The notes beneath the pieces are model-generated. The model had not been told where the DNA came from. It saw nothing but the letters and a program-made list of their open reading frames with translations, and searched no databases. This document shows, piece by piece, positions 9,056 to 17,582 of a stretch of 64,000 nt of DNA (the first letter of the stretch is position 1; every line of letters starts with the position of its first letter). The stretch comes from CBDFMG01 sp965221205 [NCBI: bacterium] (GTDB taxonomy: Bacteria; SM23-31). Location of the stretch: contig OZ244870.1 in the NCBI GenBank assembly GCA_965221205.1, positions 1,612,001 through 1,676,000 on the forward strand. Reading direction: 5' to 3'. A program made the translations under genes and the position numbers.

Positions 9056-9826
9056 ATGTTTTTTGGATCTAAAAGTATCGATGATTTAACATATGATGAT
9101 ATTGTTCTGTTCATTAGTCAAAGAATAAGCGAAAGTATTAACTTAGATTATAAAATGGAATTAACAAATACCAAGGAATTAGCTAAAGATGTTAGTTCTT
9201 TTGCAAATACTGAGGGTGGAATCCTAATATATGGTGTAGAAACAGACGAATCAGATAAACCTAAACCAATAGAAGATAATGCTATTGTTGGAATTCAAAC
9301 TGAACCAGGATTAAAAGAAAAAATTGAAAATCAAATAATAAGTTGTATTCTGCCAAGACCTGATTTTTTCATTAAGATTATATCAATTCCTCAAGAACCT
9401 CAAGAAAAAAAATCAGTTATAATTATAGAAGTCTTTAAAAGCTTTAATTGTGTTCATATGGTTATCTGTAGAAGAGATTATCGATATTATAAGCGTTATA
9501 ATTTCTCTTCAATTCCTCTTGATGAAAAAGAAATTCAAAATAAGTATAAAGAAATTGGGATTACAGAAAAATTAATAGAAAAAAGAATAGAAAAATGTAT
9601 TACCAATATAAATGACTTAATACCCGGAATAAGAGAAAAAGGATTACTTGCTTTATCATTTTCACCATTAAATCTTCACAAAAGTTTTTTTACTGATTTT
9701 AGTAAAATTAATGACGTTATTCGACAACAAAATCACCCGGAATTTATTAGTAAAGGTAGAACTTTAATTATGAAGCAAAATAGATTTCATAAAGCTTTAG
9801 ATTTCGATGAAGATATCTTATATGGT
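9056..9826 (+). pseudogene. AlbA_2 (Schlafen-type) ATP-binding-domain protein, 3' end removed by IS
   Basis: The start is ATG 9056, five bases after AGGAGG. Residues about 20-160 fit the divergent AlbA_2/Schlafen N-terminal domain: ESINLDYKMEL (norm E...EFK), then VSSFANTEGGILIYGV, then the RRDYRYYKRYN strand near 140. In this family the domain is usually followed by a wHTH or helicase-like module, and some members act in transcription control or phage defence. Here host coding sequence stops at about residue 257, where the left end of an IS3-type element begins. The frame ends seven codons into the IS (9847). The sequence on the other side of the IS is not its continuation. Confidence 0.72.
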
Positions 9827-9900
9827 GACCTTGCCCCCAAAAGTTGATCCAGATAGTATATTAGTACAGGGATTAGATTGAAAAGAAAGGAGCAAGATCA

Positions 9901-10188
9901 ATGGCACGTAGAATTCACACATCAGAACAAATTATCCACAAGCTTCGAGAGGCAGAAGTACTGCTCGCTCAAGGTCAGTCGGTTCAACAAGCTGCTCGCC
10001 AGATTGAGGTTACAGAGCAGACCTATTATCGTTGGCGAAAGGAGTATGGTGGTCTTCGGGTGAATCAGGCGAAACGATTGAAAGCGTTAGAGAGAGAGAA
10101 TATTCGCCTGAAACGCCTGGTTGCCGAGAAAGAGTTGGATATTCAAATCCTCAATGAGACTCTGGCGGTTGATGCAAAAAACTTCTGA
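9901..10188 (+). CDS. IS3-family transposase OrfA
   Basis: This 95-residue protein starts with MARRIHTSEQII behind AGGAG. It has an HTH of the Tnp_1 type (residues about 10-45: QSVQQAARQIEVTEQTYYRW) that recognises the IS ends. A leucine-zipper-like coiled coil follows (ALERENIRLKRLVAEKELD) and mediates oligomerisation. The gene ends just past a run of six A and a C that provides the frameshift site into orfB. Length and organisation are standard for the IS407 group. Confidence 0.93.
   Translation: MARRIHTSEQIIHKLREAEVLLAQGQSVQQAARQIEVTEQTYYRWRKEYGGLRVNQAKRLKALERENIRLKRLVAEKELDIQILNETLAVDAKNF
10176..10182 (+). promoter_or_regulatory. -1 programmed frameshift site of the IS3 element
   Basis: The heptamer A-AAA-AAC lies in register with orfA (gcA AAA AAC ttc tga). 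A -1 slip here reads straight into the orfB frame (LLSPAKRREVVQHL...), giving the OrfAB transposase. Position, phase and heptamer are those known for IS3-family elements. Confidence 0.85.
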
Positions 10189-10208
10189 GCCCGGCGAAGC
10201 GACGGGAG

Positions 10209-11051
10209 GTGGTGCAGCATCTTTGCACGACTCTCGAGATCTCGCAGCGCCGGGCCTGTAGTGTGTTGGGAGTACCGCGCAGCACTCATCAATATCGCCC
10301 GATTTCTCCTGCGGATGAACCGGTGTTCGTGCAACGTATGGTCGAGTTGGCCACGCAGTATGGTCGGTATGGTTATCGACGAATTACCGCACTGTTACAG
10401 CCAGAAGGCTTCAAGGTCAATCATAAGAGAGTGGAGCGTTTGTGGCGTCGAGAAGGATTAAAAGTTCCCCGGAGGCAACCGAAGCGCAAACGGTTATGGC
10501 TCAATGACGGTTCGTGTATTCGGCTGCGACCTGCGTACCGGGATCATGTCTGGAGTTATGACTTCATGCAAGCACGAACCCGAGAGGGAAGGAGCTATCG
10601 TTTGTTAACAATATTAGATGAATACAGTCGGGAGTGTCAGGCAATTGTGGTAGGCAGGAGGCTGACTCACAATGACGTCATAGAACATCTTGCAACACTG
10701 TTCGTGCAGCGAGGAGTTCCGGTTCACCTGAGAAGTGATAATGGCACAGAGTTCACTGCTCAAGCGGTCCGGACATGGCTCATGCGCCTGGGAGTAAAAA
10801 CATTGTATATTGAACCAGGCAGTCCATGGGAGAACGGGTATATTGAGTCGTTCAATGGCAAACTGCGTGATGAAGTGCTCAACCGGGAAATCTTCGATAC
10901 CTTACACGAAGCAAAAGTGCTTGTGGAACGCTGGCGAAATGAGTATAATCATAAGAGACCGCATAGTGCCCTCAGATACCGGCCACCCGCCCCCGCGAGG
11001 CCGTTATACCACCGGATTCGGTCTCAAGGCCAATGGATAATACAACAATGA
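10209..11051 (+). CDS. IS3-family transposase OrfB (DDE catalytic subunit)
   Basis: The 280-residue orfB is in the -1 frame relative to orfA. Its open frame extends back to the slippery heptamer, so the functional product is the OrfAB fusion. It has an N-terminal HTH_21 region (QYGRYGYRRITALL). The rve integrase core contains the catalytic triad: Asp in VWSYDFMQ, Asp in LRSDNGTEF and Glu in SPWENGYIESFNGKLRDE. These motifs match IS407-like elements. No disruption is seen. Confidence 0.93.
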   Translation: MVQHLCTTLEISQRRACSVLGVPRSTHQYRPISPADEPVFVQRMVELATQYGRYGYRRITALLQPEGFKVNHKRVERLWRREGLKVPRRQPKRKRLWLNDGSCIRLRPAYRDHVWSYDFMQARTREGRSYRLLTILDEYSRECQAIVVGRRLTHNDVIEHLATLFVQRGVPVHLRSDNGTEFTAQAVRTWLMRLGVKTLYIEPGSPWENGYIESFNGKLRDEVLNREIFDTLHEAKVLVERWRNEYNHKRPHSALRYRPPAPARPLYHRIRSQGQWIIQQ

Positions 11052-11105
11052 ATATATCGATGAATTGACTAACTTAAAAAGTGGCCCAAACAATTGGGGC
11101 AGGTC

Positions 11106-11579
11106 ACACTTCGTATTATCAATCCAAACCCAATCCAAGAAAAATCAATAGTAGAATTAGTTGATCTTATTCTCTATCACACTCAATCGATCGACTATCA
11201 TGAGAATCTACAAAAACAGAAAAAAGTCAAGATGTTGGAAGGTGAGATAGACCAGTTCGTTTACAAATTTTATGATCTCACTCCAGAAGAAATTAAAATT
11301 GTGGAAGGTAAAGATGATAGCATTAATGCACGCAGCAGAGTTGCATCTGCATTGCTTCGGTGGGCACAGGATCAGGGAACTATGATGCGTGATACAGTGG
11401 AAATATCAACAATCCCCAAACAACAGGAAATGGCTAATTATGTTGGTCTGACGCGGGAAACGCTGAACAGAACACTGGGAGAGTTGGAACAGGAGGGATT
11501 CATTCAAAAACCCGATATTCGCACTATCGTTGTCACGAATTTCTCCTATTTCAAGAAAATATTTGGACCGTTCTACTAA
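11106..11579 (+). pseudogene. chimeric fragment: Eco57I/PglX-type methylase C-terminus fused to Crp/Fnr HTH C-terminus
   Basis: The frame has no host start; it opens inside the right end of the IS (TTG at 11094). Residues about 6-75 look like the extreme C-terminus of an Eco57I-type restriction-modification protein (RIINPNPIQEKSIVELVDLI... IDQFVYKFYDLTPEEIKIVEG). From NARSRVASALLRWAQ onwards the protein is the C-terminal winged helix of a Crp/Fnr regulator, with the recognition region KQQEMANYVGLTRETLNRTL. The two parts join in frame near GKDDSINARS, at about 11315-11335. The cyclic-nucleotide or sensor domain of the regulator and the methylase body are missing. I read this as debris from deletions around the IS, although a truncated DNA-binding peptide could still be made. 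Confidence 0.65.
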
Positions 11580-11643
11580 GCAATTGCCAGCCTTAAATCT
11601 TGATTCAAAACAATAAGCAAATAACTTCTCCTTCCTGTATAAA

Positions 11644-12513
11644 TTATACGAGAGGCGAGACTAATTCTGTCCTGTATGATGTGCTGAGTTTTTTTGCAGC
11701 TTCTTGTGCCGCATGAGCTTTAGTAAACATACCATAGATGGCCGATCCACTCCCGGTCAGAGCTGCATAATTAGCGTCCAGTTCCAGCAGAGAATTTTTA
11801 ATAATGCTGAGTTCGGGGTAATGAGAGCAAAGTATGGTCTCAAAATCATTGCAAAACGTGTTCTGAGCATCGTTGAGGTTTTGTAGGGAGCGTAATTCCT
11901 GTGCATAATCAATAAGAGACAATTGATCAGTGCGACCTCTGTCTAACGCATTATACGCATCCGCAGTAGAAATCGGAAACGGGGGTATCACTAGTAGTAT
12001 TTTACATTTCCACGGAAACATCATCGGTGCAAGTATTTCACCTATACCGGTTGCCGAACAGGGAGTATTTTTGAGAAAGAACGGTATGTCTGCTCCGAGT
12101 TTTACCGCGAGCTCAGTGAGTTGATACTGGGTAAATTGTCCCGGTATTAATTGCGATAATCCTTTAATGACTGCTGCTGCGTCGGAACTGCCGCCACCCA
12201 GTCCTGCTCCGACAGGAATTTTTTTCCCAAGAATAATATGTATACCGCTCAATTGTTCAGATTGATCAAGGAGTAATTTTGCCGCTTTCCAGCACAGATT
12301 CGACGAGTTGTTGGGTACATCAGGGTGGAAACAGCTCAAGGTGATGCCAGGTTCACTAGTTACCGTAAGTTCAATAGTGTCATAAAGTGTAATTGGAATA
12401 AATAGAGTTGAAATCGGATGATAACCGTCTTTACGTTTCGGCCCTATGCTTAAACCAAAGTTTATTTTTGCTGGTGTGCTGATTGTCAAGGTTTTCAGGT
12501 GCATTGGTTTCAT
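11644..12513 (-). CDS. ispE: 4-diphosphocytidyl-2-C-methyl-D-erythritol kinase
   Basis: This GHMP-family kinase performs the fourth step of the MEP isoprenoid pathway, phosphorylating CDP-ME with ATP in the cytoplasm. Motif 1 is PAKINFGLSIGPKRKDGYH near the N-terminus. The ATP-binding glycine loop is PVGAGLGGGSSDAAA. Motif 3 is LTGSGSAIYGMF near the C-terminus. Length (289) is normal. The start may be Met1 or Met4. A second MEP gene, ispH, lies at 37237, so the organism makes isoprenoids by this route. Confidence 0.95.
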   Translation of the reverse strand: MKPMHLKTLTISTPAKINFGLSIGPKRKDGYHPISTLFIPITLYDTIELTVTSEPGITLSCFHPDVPNNSSNLCWKAAKLLLDQSEQLSGIHIILGKKIPVGAGLGGGSSDAAAVIKGLSQLIPGQFTQYQLTELAVKLGADIPFFLKNTPCSATGIGEILAPMMFPWKCKILLVIPPFPISTADAYNALDRGRTDQLSLIDYAQELRSLQNLNDAQNTFCNDFETILCSHYPELSIIKNSLLELDANYAALTGSGSAIYGMFTKAHAAQEAAKKLSTSYRTELVSPLV

Positions 12514-12851
12514 GAAGAAATAGTTTCTTTGAATGGGGATTCTGTAGGTTGAAAAAGTAACCCATCAGAATAAAAAAGAGTGTTATTTCAAAAAGTGCAC
12601 GGTCATAAAGTCCGATAATCGCACCCTGAAAAATAACTGCCCCAGACAGTACATAGGCACTCATTATCCAAACTACATACCGCATACCCTATCAAGAAAA
12701 TACCAATGAGAAGTTTTAACTACACTAAAGTTGAATAATCGCCGGATGAATAGAGGCCCATACTATCCAAAAGTAACATAATGCCAAAACATTCTAGTAA
12801 AAGAGCAAACGCCTTCCAAAGTCTTTTAATGCGCAGTTGTGTCTTAGCCAT
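12514..12851 (-). pseudogene. small multi-TM membrane protein with a frameshift
   Basis: From ATG 12851 a good membrane-protein N-terminus can be read: MAKTQLRIKRLWKAFALLLE, then CFGIMLLLDSMGLYSSGDYS, then a stop at about 12722. The hydrophobic sequence goes on in shifted frames (LKLLIGIFLIGYAV, then WIMSAYVLSGAVIFQGAIIG and ALFEITLFFILMGYFFN). That last frame runs into the start of ispE and ends only at 12431. Together these give a protein of about 110 residues with four predicted helices and at least two frame changes. It sits directly upstream of ispE on the same strand. I do not recognise the family. Confidence 0.45.
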
Positions 12852-12944
12852 AGTAAGATTTTGTTTTGCCGGATAATTTGAATAGATTTACTCTGTCTGT
12901 ACTGATTATGTTCCGTTGCCGGATTCTTCATGATTAAATTCGCT

Positions 12945-13928
12945 TTAAGCTTTAGAGAGTTTAATGTTTTCCCTGAGGAAAAAATAAAATCCTGCAACAA
13001 TTGCCGGCAAAAATGCGGTTGCGTGAATCAATACCGCAAATCCTGATGCAATAGCGGGACCTATTGAAAATATAACCAGTCCTTCCTTGGCGGCGGCATG
13101 AAAAGTTCCTATAAAGCCGGGTGCGGATGGAATTGTGAGTGCAAAGCTTACCAGCACAGAATCAACGATAGCTATGATAAACAACATTGAAATTCTGTAT
13201 TGAAGATCAAATGCTTCGAGAACTGCATAAAACTGCATTATAGCAATTATCCATACTCCGATTGTCGGAACAATTATTTTGATAAAATTGCGGGTTGAAC
13301 GGAGAATTTCCAAGCCGTCTAGGAAAGATTGGACAACCTTTATTCCTTTTTCGTGCAGTGGTCCGGGAAATAATGCTAATACTTTTTCAACATATTTAAG
13401 AGTCAAATCCCTCTTGATGAGAAGCAAAAAGCAAAAAGCAATGACACCAATTTCAACAGTAAACAGAATGACTCCGAAATATTTTATCATATCAAAATGG
13501 GGACCTTCAGGAATAGGGAAAAACAGAAGTGCAACGACTGCTATGAATAGTAACGAGAGTACGTCAATAGTACGCTCAACGAGGACAGTTGCCAACACTG
13601 AACTCTTTGAAATATTTTCATTTTTCCCGATAACATATGCCCTGAGAAATTCCCCTGCACGGAAAGGTAAGACACTATTTGCAAAAAACCCGATAAAGAG
13701 TGCTGACAATACGGAATAGTACGGGATATCTTTCTGGAGAAATAGAAGATATTTCCACCGGTAAGCTCTGATAAGGTATTGGGCTATTGAAAAGAAAAGC
13801 GCAAGTACAAAATAAGAATAGCGGGCCGAAGCAAATGCGGACCGGAATCCTTCAAAATCGACATCCCAAAACGTCCAGACGAGAAACGCCATACTGATAG
13901 CGATTCCAACAGCAAGTTTTGTTTTCAT
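12945..13928 (-). CDS. lysylphosphatidylglycerol-synthase-type transmembrane protein (UPF0104)
   Basis: This 327-residue integral membrane protein has about eight hydrophobic segments and fits the LPG_synthase_TM domain (flippase-like part of MprF). The typical stretches are present: RAYRWKYLLF, then FANSVLPFRAGEFLRAYVIG, then TVLVERTIDVLSLL, and a C-terminal TIPSAPGFIGTFHAA. Stand-alone members are thought to move lipids across the inner membrane, but their substrates are mostly unknown. The catalytic lysyl-transfer domain of MprF is absent. It is followed by a LolA gene on the same strand, so a role in envelope lipids is plausible. Confidence 0.88.
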   Translation of the reverse strand: MKTKLAVGIAISMAFLVWTFWDVDFEGFRSAFASARYSYFVLALFFSIAQYLIRAYRWKYLLFLQKDIPYYSVLSALFIGFFANSVLPFRAGEFLRAYVIGKNENISKSSVLATVLVERTIDVLSLLFIAVVALLFFPIPEGPHFDMIKYFGVILFTVEIGVIAFCFLLLIKRDLTLKYVEKVLALFPGPLHEKGIKVVQSFLDGLEILRSTRNFIKIIVPTIGVWIIAIMQFYAVLEAFDLQYRISMLFIIAIVDSVLVSFALTIPSAPGFIGTFHAAAKEGLVIFSIGPAIASGFAVLIHATAFLPAIVAGFYFFLRENIKLSKA

Positions 13929-13983
13929 AAAATATTTTCAATATGATTCGGCCGGAATGCCGAAACTTTTTACATTGAATCCT

Positions 13984-14664
13984 TTATTTTTTTGATCGTA
14001 GATCAATTATTCTGATGTCGGTATCATCCGGTAGGTGTATATCAAATTGCTCAGGGGCTAAACCGGTGTCAACATGGTAATTATCCAGAATATATATATT
14101 TTCGTTTTCATTAAAATCGGTATACTTCACATATTTGACAAGCGAGTCGGCCGGATCAATCTGCACTTCAAGGTACTGCATCAGTTCTTCATCAGGATTT
14201 TTTGGTTCCAATGCAAGTATATATATCGGTTTACCCTGATACGACGATTCTCGGTAATCGACTAGGTTATACCGCTCCGGAAACTCAAAAAGAAAATCCT
14301 TGGGTAGAAAAGAATCAGACGATCTATTGTCGACGATGTCGATGGTCACTCGTTTTTCATAGAGGCTGTAATCTTTCACGGTGATTCCGTCCGTCACAAA
14401 AATCATATCGGATGTTTCTATTTTAAAATAGTTTTCTTTCAGGAGTGATATTTTCTGACTGGAGGTGTCTTTTTCACTGGAAAATAAAAATTCCCGGACA
14501 TGAAGCAAATCAGCAGAAAAATCATTGAGCTCATCATACTTTTTTTGGAGAATTTTTATTGCGTTTTGAGCGCTCCTCTGTGCATGTACGGGAGTTGCAT
14601 ATACGTACAATGAAATTACAAGTGGACTCATTACAAAAATAGAAATTAGTCTTTTGTTCATCAT
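13984..14664 (-). CDS. LolA-like outer-membrane lipoprotein carrier
   Basis: This 226-residue exported protein has a signal peptide ending VHAQR and then a LolA-type fold: YDELNDFSADLLHVREF at the start, KENYFKIETSDMIFVTDGITVKDY in the middle and a C-terminal half with LEVQIDPADSLVKYVKY. LolA carries lipoproteins through the periplasm from LolCDE to the outer membrane. FCB members are divergent but keep this beta-sandwich pattern. It starts with two Met codons. It lies downstream of ftsK on the same strand, a common order in this group, with a broken small membrane gene in between. Confidence 0.85.
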   Translation of the reverse strand: MMNKRLISIFVMSPLVISLYVYATPVHAQRSAQNAIKILQKKYDELNDFSADLLHVREFLFSSEKDTSSQKISLLKENYFKIETSDMIFVTDGITVKDYSLYEKRVTIDIVDNRSSDSFLPKDFLFEFPERYNLVDYRESSYQGKPIYILALEPKNPDEELMQYLEVQIDPADSLVKYVKYTDFNENENIYILDNYHVDTGLAPEQFDIHLPDDTDIRIIDLRSKK

Positions 14665-14747
14665 TAAGTTTTCAACATTTTTGATTTAAAATAAAATAGA
14701 AGCAGTCCATATGTTGTAAACAGAGTAACATCCATCAGCCAGTACCA

Positions 14748-15059
14748 TCAAGAAAATCTGTAATAAAAACCCCAGACCAGACAGAAAAGTCCGTATAACA
14801 ATGAGCTGAATCCTGCAAGTGATACCAAAGATAAATATTTCAACGGACCACGTGCTACCATGACAAAAAATATCCTTAATGTACCCAAACACGGCAAATA
14901 TTATTCGGCTTCCATATTTTATAAGTTCCGGATATCCGGAAATGCCTGTATTATATAATGCAAAGAACCAACTAATTGAACGCCACGGCAGAACAACGGT
15001 AAGAAAATGGAGCAGAAAAATCCGGCACCGCCCCAGAGTATCACTTTTAATCCCTTCAT
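14748..15059 (-). pseudogene. frameshifted small membrane protein between ftsK and lolA
   Basis: Three frames must be joined to read a protein of about 103 residues: MKGLKVILWGGAGFFCS, then FLTVVLPWRSISWFFALYNT with GYPELIKYGSRIIFAVFGYI, then VARGPLKYLSLVSLAGFSS and LLYGLFCLVWGFYYRFS before TGA at 14748. Each piece is hydrophobic and protein-like, with breaks near 15010 and 14865. It lies in line with ftsK and lolA and was probably co-transcribed. The family is unknown to me. A sequencing problem is possible, but similar damage is seen in many other genes here. Confidence 0.45.
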
Positions 15060-15109
15060 TAGTTGATCCTGTATACTTGCTATACGGTTCTCAATACAAT
15101 TTATTCACT

Positions 15110-17443
15110 TTACAGAAATTGATCAATTTCATTCTCGTCTAATAGAACTTGCCGAGCTTTGCTCCCATCATATGTACCCACAACACCTGCATCCTCGAGT
15201 TCATCAATGAGCCGTGCTGCCCGGGCATAACCGACTTTGAGCCGCCGTTGTAGGAGCGAAATGGAACCTTGTTGATGCGTGACAACCAGACGAGCGGCTT
15301 CGGTAAATAGTGAGTCACGGCCTCCTGATGAAGAACTACCGTCTCTCCGGGAATCCCGTTCCGGTTCTTGTGAAAGCTCGGTTGTTTTTCTGAATTTCGA
15401 TTCATTTGCTATTGCATCCACAATTGCTTCGATTTCTTTCTGGGATACAAATGCATTTTGCATCCTTATCGGTTTTGCTGCCCCCGGTGGCAAATACAGC
15501 ATATCCCCACTCCCGAGCAATTCTTCGGCACCGTTCATATCGAGAATTGTTCTCGAATCGATTTTAGTTGCTACCTGAAACGCTATTCGTGCTGGAAAAT
15601 TCGCTTTTATAACGCCGGTAATAACATCGACAGATGGGCGCTGTGTTGCTAACACCAGATGAATCCCAACTGCACGCGCCATTTGTGCAAGGCGCGTAAT
15701 CGGCTCTTCTATTTCCTTTGAGGCGGTCATCATAAGATCAGCAAGTTCATCGATTATAATGACAATATATTCAAGTTTATCCGGTAGATGTTCTTCTGTG
15801 TTGGGATCAACCGGTTTATTTTTCTTCTCATTATATCCTTCAATATTTCGGACACCAACTTTTGCCAAGGTCTCATACCTTTTTTCCATTTCATTGACGC
15901 AACTTTTTAAAATTGCTACTGCATTATGCGTCTTGGTAATAACTTTTTCATCGATAAAATCGGCGGTCAGCAGGTGGTGCTTGGCAAGTTTTTTAAATAT
16001 CGTGAGCTCGAGCATTTTCGGATCGATCATGATAAACTGTACATCTGTCGGTCCCGATTTATAGAGAATACTTGTTATAATAGTGTTAATTCCGACGCTT
16101 TTTCCAGAGCCGGTTGATCCTGCTATGAGAAGATGCGGCATTTTAGCTAAATCTGCAAAGTAGGCTTCTCCGGAAACAGTCCGGCCTAACGCGACAGTCA
16201 ACTTTGAAGGACTTGTCTGAAATCCCCGATCGGATACAAGACTCTTCAATAAGACAATTTCCTGATGTTGATTCGGAATCTCTATCCCGACCGTATCTTT
16301 GCCGGGAATTGGAGCGATCATTCGAATTCCCCTCGCTTTTAAAGCAAGAGCGATATCGTTTTCAAGAGCGAGAATCTTATTGATCTTGACGCCGACTTCT
16401 GGTCTCAACTCATACAAAGTTATAACTGGTCCCGGATGGACTTCGGTGACTTTTACCTGTACTCCAAAATCGAGTAAGGTACTTTCTAATAACTCTGCTT
16501 GCCGGAGAATGTCCTCTTTTGAGTCTTTTGTTACCAGTGCAGGAGGTTCAGCAAGCAGATCAAGCCCGGGAAAGGAGTAGGGTCCCGAAGCCCTGAATTC
16601 CTCCTGGTCGGTACCCGAAAGAGTAGACTTGGAATTCTTTCGTGATGAAATGGCAAAAGGAAGCGAATCGCTACCGGAAAGTTCCGGAGTTTCCTCAACA
16701 TTACGGAACACATCCTGTTTTTCAAGCCTTTCCTTTATCGGCTGTTCCCGTTTCGGTATGAGCGGAATATCAGTCTCAATCGACTTCGATTCTTTTAGTT
16801 TCCGTGTAAACTCTGTTTTTCTCTTGAGTTTATTTGATTCGAAAAGCGCAGCGGCTTTTTTTACAGCAATAAAAGGGAATTTCCACCAGTTCCAGATTCG
16901 TTTCAAAAGTCTCTCGATATTTGCGAGCGCAGTCCACACAGGAAAATGGGACCAGAGTACAAATACGATGAAAACAAGTGCACAAAAGACAATTATGGTG
17001 CCGGTTTTACCGAGATATATATTAAGATGGGCTGCAAAATATCCTCCGATAAGCCCGGAATATTCATAACTTACTGGACTTCCTTCAATCGAAAATTCAC
17101 TTATCAGCGCTAATCCGAGTGAAATGAGCATCATGGTTGCTATGGAATAAAATGAGAGGCGCTTGAACCACGGAAACGGTTTCTGGCGAATAGTCTGCCA
17201 ACCCCATAATAAAAGTATTAGGCAGGGTATTAATACAGCGTAACCGAAGGTGAATTTTATCAAATAATACGATGCGATGGCACCGCCTATACCCATCAAA
17301 TTATCAATTGACTGAATGTCGCGCAGGGAAGGTTCAAAATCGGTAATTGAATACGAAAGAATACTCAAACTCAAGAGAAGCGAAATCGTAATTAAAACTA
17401 TGCTGGTTATTATTCGTTTTCGTCTGGATTGTTGTCGTTTCAT
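15110..17443 (-). CDS. ftsK: DNA translocase FtsK/SpoIIIE
   Basis: This is a septum-bound motor that pumps chromosomal DNA during division and aligns dif sites for XerCD. Four to five N-terminal membrane helices (about residues 10-165) anchor it. A charged linker follows (to about 290). The motor begins with the alpha domain (RQAELLESTLLDFGVQVKVT). The Walker A is AGSTGSGKSVGIN, and Walker B is in IVIIIDELADLMM. The C-terminal gamma winged helix (LVVTHQQGSISLLQRRLKVG ... LIDELEDAGVVG) reads KOPS-like DNA. I prefer ATG 17443 (GAGGGG upstream) over the TTG at 17455. The 777 residues are intact. Confidence 0.96.
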   Translation of the reverse strand: MKRQQSRRKRIITSIVLITISLLLSLSILSYSITDFEPSLRDIQSIDNLMGIGGAIASYYLIKFTFGYAVLIPCLILLLWGWQTIRQKPFPWFKRLSFYSIATMMLISLGLALISEFSIEGSPVSYEYSGLIGGYFAAHLNIYLGKTGTIIVFCALVFIVFVLWSHFPVWTALANIERLLKRIWNWWKFPFIAVKKAAALFESNKLKRKTEFTRKLKESKSIETDIPLIPKREQPIKERLEKQDVFRNVEETPELSGSDSLPFAISSRKNSKSTLSGTDQEEFRASGPYSFPGLDLLAEPPALVTKDSKEDILRQAELLESTLLDFGVQVKVTEVHPGPVITLYELRPEVGVKINKILALENDIALALKARGIRMIAPIPGKDTVGIEIPNQHQEIVLLKSLVSDRGFQTSPSKLTVALGRTVSGEAYFADLAKMPHLLIAGSTGSGKSVGINTIITSILYKSGPTDVQFIMIDPKMLELTIFKKLAKHHLLTADFIDEKVITKTHNAVAILKSCVNEMEKRYETLAKVGVRNIEGYNEKKNKPVDPNTEEHLPDKLEYIVIIIDELADLMMTASKEIEEPITRLAQMARAVGIHLVLATQRPSVDVITGVIKANFPARIAFQVATKIDSRTILDMNGAEELLGSGDMLYLPPGAAKPIRMQNAFVSQKEIEAIVDAIANESKFRKTTELSQEPERDSRRDGSSSSGGRDSLFTEAARLVVTHQQGSISLLQRRLKVGYARAARLIDELEDAGVVGTYDGSKARQVLLDENEIDQFL

Positions 17444-17582
17444 GAGACCCCTCAAACTGCCACCGCTAACAGCGTAAACACAATAAATTGCACTCGAAAA
17501 CAGAATGCCGTTGCAGAAGCTTTGACCGAATTATGTGCGGCAGATTTTACCACGGATAACTAACTATTACACTAATTCAAGC

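Larger units (their letters stand above)
9825..11106 (+). mobile_element. IS3-family insertion sequence (IS407-like)
   Basis: The element is about 1.28 kb, carries overlapping orfA/orfB, and has terminal inverted repeats. The left end is GTGACCTTGCCCCC at 9825. The right end is GGGGCAGGTCAC at 11095-11106. They are near-identical as inverted copies apart from a one-base offset. Its G+C content is clearly higher than the AT-rich flanking genes. No target-site duplication is visible (flanks TATATG and ACTTCG). The flanks belong to two different genes, which suggests an adjacent deletion or recombination after insertion. Both orfs are open, so the element may still be active. Confidence 0.9.

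Noticed and set aside
13279-13719. 146-codon plus-strand frame
   Set aside because: It lies antisense to the intact LPG-synthase-type membrane protein and has no motif or ribosome site.
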